From positions 1 to 24,258 of the forward strand of contig CASFXO010000022.1 of assembly GCA_949298665.1 (NCBI GenBank): 24,258 nucleotides of DNA, written 5' to 3'. The first letter of the stretch is position 1; each line of letters begins with the position of its first letter. The DNA is from an uncultured Lentisphaeria bacterium (GTDB lineage Bacteria; Verrucomicrobiota; Lentisphaeria; Victivallales; Victivallaceae). Of this stretch, positions 1 to 6,795 are shown piece by piece. Made by a program: the position numbers and the translations under genes. The notes below the pieces were generated by a model. It was not told the origin of the DNA. It ran no database searches and saw nothing but the letters and a program-made list of their open reading frames with translations.

Positions 1-2014
1 CGACCGGATCGGTGGTTGTCGCGTTCTGTTCCGCATCGACTTTCGCCTGAGCAACGGCGTCGGAACGGCTTACCAGACGGACATGGCCTTCACTGTCGAT
101 CCGGACCAGCTGCGTTTTGCCGGATTGCAGGGCGCCGGGCGCCGGAGCGTCGCCGGAAGCCTGTTGAAAATGAAGGGTCAGCACGTCGCAGTCCAGTTTC
201 ATGCGCTTTTCCACGGCGTGCACCTTGCCGGTGCAGACGATCCGGTCCAGCTGTTTGCTGCCGGAATTGCCGGTTCCCAGGCCGAGTGTATTGTGGTCGG
301 CGGCTTTGGCGGCAGGTGCGGCGTTTTTTTCACCGGGAGCGTCCTTCAGGTGGATTTTCATCTCGTCGCAGTCCAGCGTCATGCGGGGATCGCGCACCTT
401 CACATTGCCCTTGAAAGTCAGGAGATTGCCGCCGTAATTCAGGTCGCTGGAGTCGGAGGTGATCACGGTCTGCAAGGCGGCCTTGCCCGGCGCCGGTGCG
501 GAGCAGAGAACGATCCGGCTGTCTCCGGGCGAACTCAACCGTTCGTCGTTGAGCCAGATGATCAGCTGTTCTCCGGTCAGTGAATCGTTGCCCCGGACCA
601 GGCGGGGATGCGCACCGGAGAGCGTGACTTTCCGGTTGGCATAGTCCAGCACTGCCTGAGCGGCTTCAGCACGTTCCCCGGCTTCCGGCGCGGTGCCCCG
701 GCGGACGACCCGGACGTCGTCGTGGCAGATGATTTCGGCAAGCTCCCGTTGTCCGCCGGTGTCGATGCCGGGCATCAGCGTGGTGTCGGCGACAGGCCGG
801 GCGGTTTTTTCACCGGAAGCGCGGAACGAAACGTTCATCCGGCGGCAGGTCAGCTGCATATCGGGGTCTTCCACCGCCACGTTGCCGGTGAAGACCGCGG
901 AGTTTTTCCGATAATCCATATCCATGGCGTCGGAGCGCAGATCGGTCCGTTTGGTGGTATGCTGATCCGCATCCTCCCGGTGAAAGACCAGGCGACAATT
1001 TTTCCGGATGGCCATCTGTTCCGTATTGCGGTGGATTTCAATGGTTTCGCCGCTGAGGGTGTCGCTGCCGCGGTGCAGGGTGGGGGGATTGTCCGGCAGC
1101 CCGGTCAGTGTGATCAGGCCGGATTTCAGTTGATATTCCACCCGGTCGGCGGTGGCGCGCTGACGCGGTTCCGCGGTGTCGGTATCTGCGGTCCGGCGGT
1201 CGATGACGACATGTCCCTCGCAGATGACTCTGGAAATGCCTTCCACGCCCGAATTCGTGATGGGATCCGCATCGGTGGCCGCGGCGTTCCGGTCGTTGCG
1301 GTCCAGGTAGAGCAGCAGTCGGTCGCAGGTGATGGCGGCCCGTTCCTCGTCGACTTTGACGTGGCCGCGCAAAATGATTTCCCCTTTGTTGAAATCAATG
1401 TAGAGGGAATCGGCATACGCGCGGATGAATTCGTATTTTTCGGGTATGGTACCGCTTTTCAGGAGGTTTTCGGGATTGCTGGCGGCGGTACGCAGGATGA
1501 TGCGCACGTTTTTCCGCACCGAGAGTGTTCGCTGAGAGTAATCGGCATCGAAGCCGACGCCGTCCAGATCCAGCAGCGGCGACCGGAAGAAAACCGGTTC
1601 ACCGCCTGCCGCCTGCTGGCTTTCCTGATTGATGTCGGCCCGGGTGCTGCTGATGACGCCTTCACTGTACAGCCGCTGCGCCCAGAAGGCCAGAATGTCG
1701 GCAAGAGGAGCGTTCAGCTGGTAAAGAACGGTTTTCCGGGTGTTGTCGATCTGGTCGATGTCGGCATCGCGGCGGATGATGTCCATGACCGGGCCGGTGG
1801 TGATGATGAGGTCGCCCTGACGTTCGGCCTCGGCGCTGTAGATCATCAATTGCAGGCGGTTTTTGTGATAGACCGGGAAACGGGACTCCCGCGTTTTCAA
1901 TCCACGCAGTTCATTGAGGGAATTGGCGCGGGCGGGCACCGGCGCCAGCAGCAGAACGGCCGGCGTCAGCAGCAGAAACATCGGGAACCATGTGCGGGAA
2001 AAATGAAACGGCAT
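1..2014 (-). CDS. OstA/LptA-like multi-repeat LPS transport protein (3' end beyond window)
   Basis: About 671 residues are visible with no stop before the left edge, so the C-terminus is missing. The start at 2014 has an AGGA nine bases upstream and lies 19 bp after the kdsA stop. Residues 1-30 look like a signal peptide (hydrophobic PMFLLLTPAVLLLAPVPARA), so the product is probably periplasmic. The rest is beta-rich and repetitive. Segments near residues 201-237, 361-398 and 520-556 align with one another, for example FTGNVAVEDPDMQLTC and FKGNVKVRDPRMTLDC. Between them lie related SGETIEIHRN / TGEQLIIWLN segments, giving a period of about 160 residues. The G-[NH]-V-x-V pattern is that of the OstA/LptA beta-jellyroll family, which binds lipid A and bridges the periplasm. 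Its position directly after kdsA supports an LPS export role. It is much longer than LptA (about 185 residues) or LptC; an LptD-like N-terminus is an alternative. The family call is fairly sure, the exact role is inferred. Confidence 0.72.
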   Translation of the reverse strand, partial: MPFHFSRTWFPMFLLLTPAVLLLAPVPARANSLNELRGLKTRESRFPVYHKNRLQLMIYSAEAERQGDLIITTGPVMDIIRRDADIDQIDNTRKTVLYQLNAPLADILAFWAQRLYSEGVISSTRADINQESQQAAGGEPVFFRSPLLDLDGVGFDADYSQRTLSVRKNVRIILRTAASNPENLLKSGTIPEKYEFIRAYADSLYIDFNKGEIILRGHVKVDEERAAITCDRLLLYLDRNDRNAAATDADPITNSGVEGISRVICEGHVVIDRRTADTDTAEPRQRATADRVEYQLKSGLITLTGLPDNPPTLHRGSDTLSGETIEIHRNTEQMAIRKNCRLVFHREDADQHTTKRTDLRSDAMDMDYRKNSAVFTGNVAVEDPDMQLTCRRMNVSFRASGEKTARPVADTTLMPGIDTGGQRELAEIICHDDVRVVRRGTAPEAGERAEAAQAVLDYANRKVTLSGAHPRLVRGNDSLTGEQLIIWLNDERLSSPGDSRIVLCSAPAPGKAALQTVITSDSSDLNYGGNLLTFKGNVKVRDPRMTLDCDEMKIHLKDAPGEKNAAPAAKAADHNTLGLGTGNSGSKQLDRIVCTGKVHAVEKRMKLDCDVLTLHFQQASGDAPAPGALQSGKTQLVRIDSEGHVRLVSRSDAVAQAKVDAEQNATTTDPV

Positions 2015-2033
2015 GCCGGAGATTCCTGTCGGG

Positions 2034-2846
2034 TTATGAAAGTTTGGCAATGGCGAGGACCTCGGCGAGCACTTTGCGGATATCCTCGAACGAAAGCGAA
2101 TTGGGTCCATCCGACCAGGCCAGGTCCGGCCGGGGATGCACTTCGGCGAACAGCGCGTCGATGCCCACCGCCGCCGCCGCCCGGGCCAGTGGACGGACGA
2201 ATTCCCGGTTGCCGCCGGACGCGCCGCCGAGCCCGCCGGGGAGCTGCACGGAATGGGTGGCGTCGAACACCACCGGGACGTCGAAGCTGCGCATGATCGG
2301 CAGCGAGCGGAAATCAACCACCAGGTTGTGATAACCGAAGGTGCTGCCGCGCTCGGTCAGCAGAATCTGATGGTTGCCGGCGAGACGAATTTTTTCCACG
2401 GCGCCGCGCATGTCCTCGGGAGCCATGAACTGGCCTTTCTTGATATTGACCGGTTTCCCGGATTTCGCCGCGGCGACGAGCAGATCGGTCTGGCGGCAGA
2501 GGAAGGCCGGGATCTGAAGGAGATCGACCACTTCCGCCACCTGCGGAACGTCTGTCGACTCGTGCACGTCGGTGACGACGGGAATGCCGAAACGCTGTTT
2601 GACCTCCGCCAGCATGGCCAGTCCGGCGGTCAGGCCGGGACCCCGGCGGGAGCTGCCGCTGGTGCGGTTCGCCTTGTCGTAGGAGGCCTTGAAAATATAA
2701 CCGACCTTGAATTCCCGGCACAAAGCACTCAGATATCCGGCGCATTCCAGACAGAGCTCCAGACTCTCCGCCATGCAGGGGCCGCCGATCAGGACCGGGC
2801 GGCCGTCACCGATGACCACGGACCCGCCGATGGTGACGCTGTTCAT
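2034..2846 (-). CDS. kdsA: 3-deoxy-8-phosphooctulonate (Kdo-8-P) synthase
   Basis: KdsA condenses phosphoenolpyruvate with D-arabinose 5-phosphate to give Kdo-8-phosphate, the committed step of Kdo synthesis in the cytoplasm. The 270-residue product has the usual length and signatures: GGPCMAES (residues 21-28), FKASYDKANRTS, VTDVHE, NIKKGQFM, TERGSTFGY, FDATHSVQLPGG and EVHPRPDLAWSDGPNS. Cys24 in GGPC corresponds to the metal-ligand cysteine of the metal-dependent class; E. coli-type enzymes have Asn there. The ATG at 2846 sits in an ATGA overlap with the kdsB stop, so translation is probably coupled. A longer in-frame extension upstream lies inside kdsB and has no family similarity, so it was not used as the start. 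Confidence 0.97.
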   Translation of the reverse strand: MNSVTIGGSVVIGDGRPVLIGGPCMAESLELCLECAGYLSALCREFKVGYIFKASYDKANRTSGSSRRGPGLTAGLAMLAEVKQRFGIPVVTDVHESTDVPQVAEVVDLLQIPAFLCRQTDLLVAAAKSGKPVNIKKGQFMAPEDMRGAVEKIRLAGNHQILLTERGSTFGYHNLVVDFRSLPIMRSFDVPVVFDATHSVQLPGGLGGASGGNREFVRPLARAAAAVGIDALFAEVHPRPDLAWSDGPNSLSFEDIRKVLAEVLAIAKLS

Positions 2847-3574
2847 AATCCGGCCTCCTGTAAACGTTGTTCGGCCCGCGCCAGATCTTCGGGCGTGTCG
2901 ATGCCGATGCTGGTGAGATGAGAAACCAGAACCTGAATGCCGATGCCGTTTTCCAGCGCCCGGAGCTGTTCGAGTTTTTCGCACATTTCGAGGCGTCCGG
3001 GGGGGAGCTGCACGAATTTTTCCAACGCGGCGCGCCGGTAGGCGTAAATCCCCCAGTGGGCGTACACCGTGGTTTCCTCGCCGCCTTCCCGCCGGAAGGG
3101 AATGAGGGAACGGCTGAAATAGAGCGCCGCTCCGGTCGCGCCGAAAACCACCTTGGGGCGGTTGGGATCGTGCAGCGCTTCGGCGTCGGCGGGGACGGCG
3201 ACGGTGGCCATTTCGTATTCCGGGTGATTTTTCATCAGCGCGATCAGTTCATCGATGACGGACGTCGGAATCAGCGGTTCGTCGCCCTGCACGTTGATGA
3301 TGATGTCGCAGTCCAGGCCGGAAACGGCTTCACGGATCCGGTCGCTGCCGGAGGGATGATCGGCGCGGGTCATGACTGCCCTGCCGCCGAAGGATTCCAC
3401 CGCGCTGCGGATGCGTTCGTCGTCGGTGGCGACGATGACGAGGTCGGCGGTGGACGCTGCGGCTTTTTCGTAGACGTGCCGGATCATCGGCTTGCCGCGG
3501 AGCAGCGCCAGCGGCTTGCCGGGGAAACGGGTGCTGCCGTAGCGGGCTGGAATGGCGATGACGACTTGATCCAT
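2843..3574 (-). CDS. kdsB: CMP-Kdo synthetase (3-deoxy-manno-octulosonate cytidylyltransferase)
   Basis: KdsB activates Kdo with CTP to CMP-Kdo, the donor for Kdo transfer to lipid A. The 243-residue protein has the family N-terminus (VIAIPARYGSTRFPGKPLA, residues 5-23), the HPSGSDRI segment (73-80) and the substrate loop NVQGDEPLI (94-102). The length is typical. The ATG is three bases after the hldA stop, and the gene ends in a 4-bp overlap with kdsA, so the three are very likely on one transcript. No KdsC phosphatase, KdsD isomerase or WaaA transferase is visible in the window. Confidence 0.96.
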   Translation of the reverse strand: MDQVVIAIPARYGSTRFPGKPLALLRGKPMIRHVYEKAAASTADLVIVATDDERIRSAVESFGGRAVMTRADHPSGSDRIREAVSGLDCDIIINVQGDEPLIPTSVIDELIALMKNHPEYEMATVAVPADAEALHDPNRPKVVFGATGAALYFSRSLIPFRREGGEETTVYAHWGIYAYRRAALEKFVQLPPGRLEMCEKLEQLRALENGIGIQVLVSHLTSIGIDTPEDLARAEQRLQEAGL

Positions 3575-3577
3575 GGG

Positions 3578-4573
3578 TCAGTTCTCCCGGTTGAGTTCTT
3601 TTTTCACTTCGTCGGCGGCAACGGGTACGGTTCCGACTTTGCCGACGACGATGCCGGCCGCGTAGTTGCCGATTTCAGCCGCCTCCGCCGGAGCGGCGCC
3701 CGCGGCCAGGGCCAGCGTGAACGCCGCTACGACCGTGTCCCCCGCGCCCGAAACGTCGAAAACTTCCCGTGCCCGGGTCGGAATCACGGTTTTCATACCC
3801 TTCCGGTCATACAGTGCCATGCCTTCGGCGGCGAGGGAAATCAGCAGATATTCCGGTTCCCATTGCTGCTGGAGTCGGGCCGCCACGCCATCCAGTTCCG
3901 TTTCCGGAGTGTTTCCGGGCGGCAGCGCCGCCATGGCAACGGCCTCCTGACGGTTCGGCTTGATGACGGTCAAGCCACGGACCGGGGAGAGATTACCGGG
4001 TTTCGGATCCAGCGCGGTGATGATGCCGCGCCGGGCGGCGGCGGGCACGATGGCGGCCAGCATTTCGTCGGACAGCAGGCCTTTGGCGTAGTCCTCAAAA
4101 ATGACCGCGTCAACTTCTCCCGCTTCGATCAGTGCCAGCACTTTTTCCGTAATGGCTTCCCGCAACCGCACGGGAGCGGGAGAGGCGTCTTCGTGGTCCA
4201 CCCGGAGCAACTGCTGGGTTCCGGCGATGACCCGCTGTTTGTGGGTGGTCTGACGCATCGGGTCCACGCAGACCGATTCCGGATTGATGCCGTATTCGGC
4301 CAGCTGTCGGCAGAGCTCCCGGCCGTCCGCGTCGTCGCCGATCATGCCGAAGGCCAGCGCGGAGCCGCCCAGCGTCACCAGATTGCGCATGACATTGGCG
4401 GCGCCGCCGAGGCAGCTGCTGGTCCGGTCGATGGAGACGACCGGAACCGGGGCTTCCGGGGAAATCCGCGTGGCTCGTCCCCACAGATAGACGTCGAGCA
4501 TCAGGTCGCCGATGACGGCGATGCGCTTTTTCCGGAACCGGTCGATGATGGAGATCAGTTTATTGGCTTTCAT
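3578..4573 (-). CDS. hldA: D-glycero-beta-D-manno-heptose-7-phosphate kinase (HldE/RfaE domain I)
   Basis: This PfkB/ribokinase-fold sugar kinase phosphorylates heptose 7-phosphate at C1 for ADP-heptose synthesis. Seen in its 331 residues: GDLMLDVYLWG (22-32), the RfaE-typical ISPEAPVPVV (37-46), LGGAANVMRN (55-64), DYAKGLL (161-167), LDPKPGN (188-194) and the anion-hole/catalytic-base loop DVSGAGDT (273-280). The protein stops after the kinase domain, so it is the single-domain HldA form and not the bifunctional HldE with a fused adenylyltransferase; no hldC-like gene is in the window. The start overlaps the 3' end of the preceding small membrane-protein gene by 14 bp, suggesting coupling. 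Confidence 0.92.
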   Translation of the reverse strand: MKANKLISIIDRFRKKRIAVIGDLMLDVYLWGRATRISPEAPVPVVSIDRTSSCLGGAANVMRNLVTLGGSALAFGMIGDDADGRELCRQLAEYGINPESVCVDPMRQTTHKQRVIAGTQQLLRVDHEDASPAPVRLREAITEKVLALIEAGEVDAVIFEDYAKGLLSDEMLAAIVPAAARRGIITALDPKPGNLSPVRGLTVIKPNRQEAVAMAALPPGNTPETELDGVAARLQQQWEPEYLLISLAAEGMALYDRKGMKTVIPTRAREVFDVSGAGDTVVAAFTLALAAGAAPAEAAEIGNYAAGIVVGKVGTVPVAADEVKKELNREN

Positions 4574-5048
4574 GGTTGGCTGAGTTCATGGCGCCGTCCG
4601 CCAGCTGCCGGGTGAGGGCGGTGAGGAACGGCTGCGGATTGAGTTCCATTTCCTGGTTGACGTTTTTTCCCTGGATCGCCCGACCGGCGATCAGGCGCAG
4701 ATCAGTGATGTCCTGCTGAATTGCGGCAATTTCCTCGGCATTGATGGTCTGCCGGTGCAGTCGCAGGTAATTGGCCATCAGATTCAGCGTCCACAGAACG
4801 ATCTTGTTTTCCTCATCGGCCGCGGTTTCCTTGATCTGGGCTTCATTGCAGTAGTTGCGCAGGGAATCGAAACTGCTCAGCAGCTGCTGGCGTTTGATTT
4901 GCAGCGCCCAGATGTCGGACCGGAGCAGGTAGGTCGGAATGCCGACCGCCAGCGTAATTTCCGAAATCACGATCAGACAGAAAATCACCACCGCCGAAGC
5001 GGCGACGTAATCCCGTTTGAATTTTGCAGTGAATAAAGACCGATCCAT
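4560..5048 (-). CDS. Small single-pass membrane protein of unknown function
   Basis: The product is 162 residues and not recognised. A basic N-terminus (MDRSLFTAKFKRDY) leads into one hydrophobic stretch at about residues 15-38 (AASAVVIFCLIVISEITLAV), predicted to be a membrane anchor with the remainder probably outside the cytoplasm. The remainder is charged, mostly helical and heptad-like (IKRQQLLSSFDSLRNY; NAEEIAAIQQDITDL), so a coiled coil is plausible. The ATG at 5048 has a GGAG eight bases upstream. A longer in-frame extension would overlap the metallopeptidase gene and lacks support. It lies between a membrane metallopeptidase and hldA, with a 14-bp overlap into hldA, so it is co-expressed with envelope genes. 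The role is unknown. Confidence 0.75.
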   Translation of the reverse strand: MDRSLFTAKFKRDYVAASAVVIFCLIVISEITLAVGIPTYLLRSDIWALQIKRQQLLSSFDSLRNYCNEAQIKETAADEENKIVLWTLNLMANYLRLHRQTINAEEIAAIQQDITDLRLIAGRAIQGKNVNQEMELNPQPFLTALTRQLADGAMNSANHESQ

Positions 5049-5067
5049 GGGCGCCGCTCCGGTTCTT

Positions 5068-5763
5068 TCAGTCGCGCCGTCCGCCGAAAAGTCCGGCGCG
5101 ATAGAGGTAGTACAACAGTACCAGCAGAGAGTTGACCGCAGCCGCCACATAGGTCAGAAAGGCGGCATTCAGCACCTTGCCTGCGGCATCCGCCTCCCGT
5201 GAGGAGACGATGCCGGCGCTCTCCATGAGTTTCCGGGCGCGGGCGCTCGCGTCGTATTCCACCGGCAGCGTGACGATCGAGAACAGCACCGCCGCACTGA
5301 AAATCACCGCTCCGGCGAAAATCAATCCCGGCGCGTGCATGAAGAATCCCGCCAGAATGACGATGTAGGACAGTGGCGACGCCAGCGACACCACCGGTAC
5401 CATCATGCTGCGCAGTGTCAGCGGTCCATAGGCCTGGGCATGTTGGATGGCGTGTCCGGCTTCGTGGCAGGCAACGCCGATGGAAGAGAGGCTGCGTCCG
5501 GAGTAAACTTCGTCCGAAAGCCGCAGTTTCCGGGAAACGGGATCGTAATGGTCGGAAAGGAAGCCGTCTGTCCGTTCGATCCGGACGTCATCGATTCCGG
5601 CATTCTGGAGCAGTCGGGCGGCGGCCTGTGCGCCGGTCATACCGGAAGAGGCCGGGACCTGCGAATAGTGCGCAAAGGTGCTTTTGGTGCGGTAAGATGC
5701 CCACAGCGCCAGCAGCAGTCCCGGGAGGATGAAGAGAAAATACATCGGATCAAAATAAATCAT
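5068..5763 (-). CDS. YugP-family membrane zinc metallopeptidase
   Basis: The 231-residue membrane protein belongs to the neutral zinc metallopeptidase family typified by Bacillus YugP. An N-terminal hydrophobic segment (residues 5-22) is followed by a soluble region with DGFLSDHYDP and then the zinc site HEAGH at 100-104. Hydrophobic segments near 120-140, 145-165 and 207-222 follow, and a probable third metal ligand is Glu169 in LPVEYDASARA. The length and motif order match the family. The physiological substrate is not established. The start at 5763 has AAGGA ten bases upstream. It is probably the first gene of the minus-strand cluster that leads into heptose/Kdo genes; no clear promoter was seen in the 46 bp separating it from the hydrolase gene, so read-through from there is possible. 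Confidence 0.9.
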   Translation of the reverse strand: MIYFDPMYFLFILPGLLLALWASYRTKSTFAHYSQVPASSGMTGAQAAARLLQNAGIDDVRIERTDGFLSDHYDPVSRKLRLSDEVYSGRSLSSIGVACHEAGHAIQHAQAYGPLTLRSMMVPVVSLASPLSYIVILAGFFMHAPGLIFAGAVIFSAAVLFSIVTLPVEYDASARARKLMESAGIVSSREADAAGKVLNAAFLTYVAAAVNSLLVLLYYLYRAGLFGGRRD

Positions 5764-5809
5764 GCCATATAATTCCTTCGGAAATCATTCCGGTGTTGTT
5801 CGGTTTCCA

Positions 5810-6640
5810 TCAGAGCGGGAAGTTACACTGGTCCCGCAGAAAATCCCGCGCCAGTTCCGGCCAGACGGCGATATCAGGATGTTCCGGCGCGAGTCCCAGG
5901 CCGTGTACTCCCTCCGGAAATACGTGCAGCCCCCACGGACGCCGGTGAGTACGCAGCGCTGCGGCGAACATCAGGCTGTTCTCCACCGGTACGCCCGCGT
6001 CCGTTGCGGTGTGCCACAGAAAGGTCGGCGGCGTATGCGGTCCGACCCGGTTTTCGAGGGAATAGCGTTCCCGTTCCGCATCCAGCCTGTCGCCGAGAAG
6101 ATTCCGGCCGGACCCTTCGTGCCCGTTCGGTCCGAAAGAGATGACCGGGTAGCCGAGAATCATCGCATTGGGCGTCATGTCGAAAGCGTCGGCCGCATCA
6201 CCGGCGTCGGCGTTGACCTCCGCGGCGATGGTGCCGGTGCAGGCCGCCAGGTGCCCCCCGGCGGAAAAACCGCAGACGGCCAGACGATCGGACAACATCC
6301 GCCACCGGTCCGCCAGCTGCCGCACCAGCCGGATGGCGCGGAAAGCGTCCCGCTGCGGTTCCGGAAAGCGGTAGGGGGCCGTCCGGTACTGCACGACGAA
6401 AGCATGGCATCCGAGTTGGCGGAAACGATCCGCGATATCCACGCCTTCGTGCTGCGCCCGGATGCTGTAGCCGCCGCCGGGAAAAATCACCAGAATCGGA
6501 TGAGGCTGCCCGTCTTCAAGCGGATAGCAGTCCAGGGTCGGCTGAAAATCATCTTCGGCATGGCCCGTTCCGGCGGAACAGCGTTCCGGCCAGAGGGGCA
6601 GACACTGCAGGGGTTTCAGATGGGAGCGAGGTTCTAGCAT
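5810..6640 (-). CDS. Alpha/beta-hydrolase (esterase/lipase, BD-FAE/acetyl-xylan-esterase-like)
   Basis: The 276-residue protein has the alpha/beta-hydrolase hallmarks: an oxyanion-hole FPGGGY (53-58), the nucleophile elbow GFSAGGH with Ser126, a probable acid Asp in HTATDAGVPVENS and a C-terminal His in PEGVHGLGL. This arrangement is typical of the small carbohydrate-esterase/arylesterase group often linked to deacetylation of plant polysaccharides. The substrate cannot be read from sequence. No signal peptide is seen from the chosen ATG (6640), which has AAAGGA about five bases upstream; an upstream in-frame ATG adds residues with no family similarity. It may be co-transcribed with the metallopeptidase 46 bp downstream. 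Confidence 0.87.
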   Translation of the reverse strand: MLEPRSHLKPLQCLPLWPERCSAGTGHAEDDFQPTLDCYPLEDGQPHPILVIFPGGGYSIRAQHEGVDIADRFRQLGCHAFVVQYRTAPYRFPEPQRDAFRAIRLVRQLADRWRMLSDRLAVCGFSAGGHLAACTGTIAAEVNADAGDAADAFDMTPNAMILGYPVISFGPNGHEGSGRNLLGDRLDAERERYSLENRVGPHTPPTFLWHTATDAGVPVENSLMFAAALRTHRRPWGLHVFPEGVHGLGLAPEHPDIAVWPELARDFLRDQCNFPL

Positions 6641-6684
6641 GGGTATCCTTTTCCGGTTGAAAAAAACAGTCTGACTCCTGCCAT

Positions 6685-6713
6685 AAGATACACCCGGAGA
6701 AGTAAAAAAACAA
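6685..6713 (-). promoter_or_regulatory. Candidate promoter for the hydrolase gene
   Basis: On the minus strand TTGTTT (6713-6708) and TATCTT (6690-6685) are separated by 17 bp, about 45 bp upstream of the hydrolase start. Both boxes are only partial matches to the sigma-70 consensus, so this is a weak call. Confidence 0.3.
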
Positions 6714-6745
6714 GTCCACCGATCCTGTTGAGCCGGTTCCATGAC

Positions 6746-6777
6746 AAAAAAAATCCCCGGCGCTCACGGCGTCGGGG
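6746..6777 (-). terminator. Intrinsic terminator of the PpiC-like gene
   Basis: On the minus strand a GC-rich hairpin (CCCCGACGC, five-base loop, GCGCCGGGG, one mismatch) at 6777-6755 is followed at once by a run of eight T (6753-6746). It lies 18 bp after the prolyl isomerase stop and separates that gene from the hydrolase gene. Confidence 0.88.
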
Positions 6778-6795
6778 AATGGAAGGCGGCGACGA

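Noticed and set aside
608..2296. Long plus-strand open frame (562 codons) antisense to the OstA-like gene and the kdsA 3' end
   Set aside because: It spans two real minus-strand genes, has no domain or start-site support, and its protein is Gly/Val/Asp-rich shadow sequence typical of antisense frames in GC-rich DNA.
2867..4615. Plus-strand open frame of 582 codons antisense to kdsB and hldA
   Set aside because: kdsB and hldA are unmistakable on the other strand; the antisense protein has no recognisable motif.
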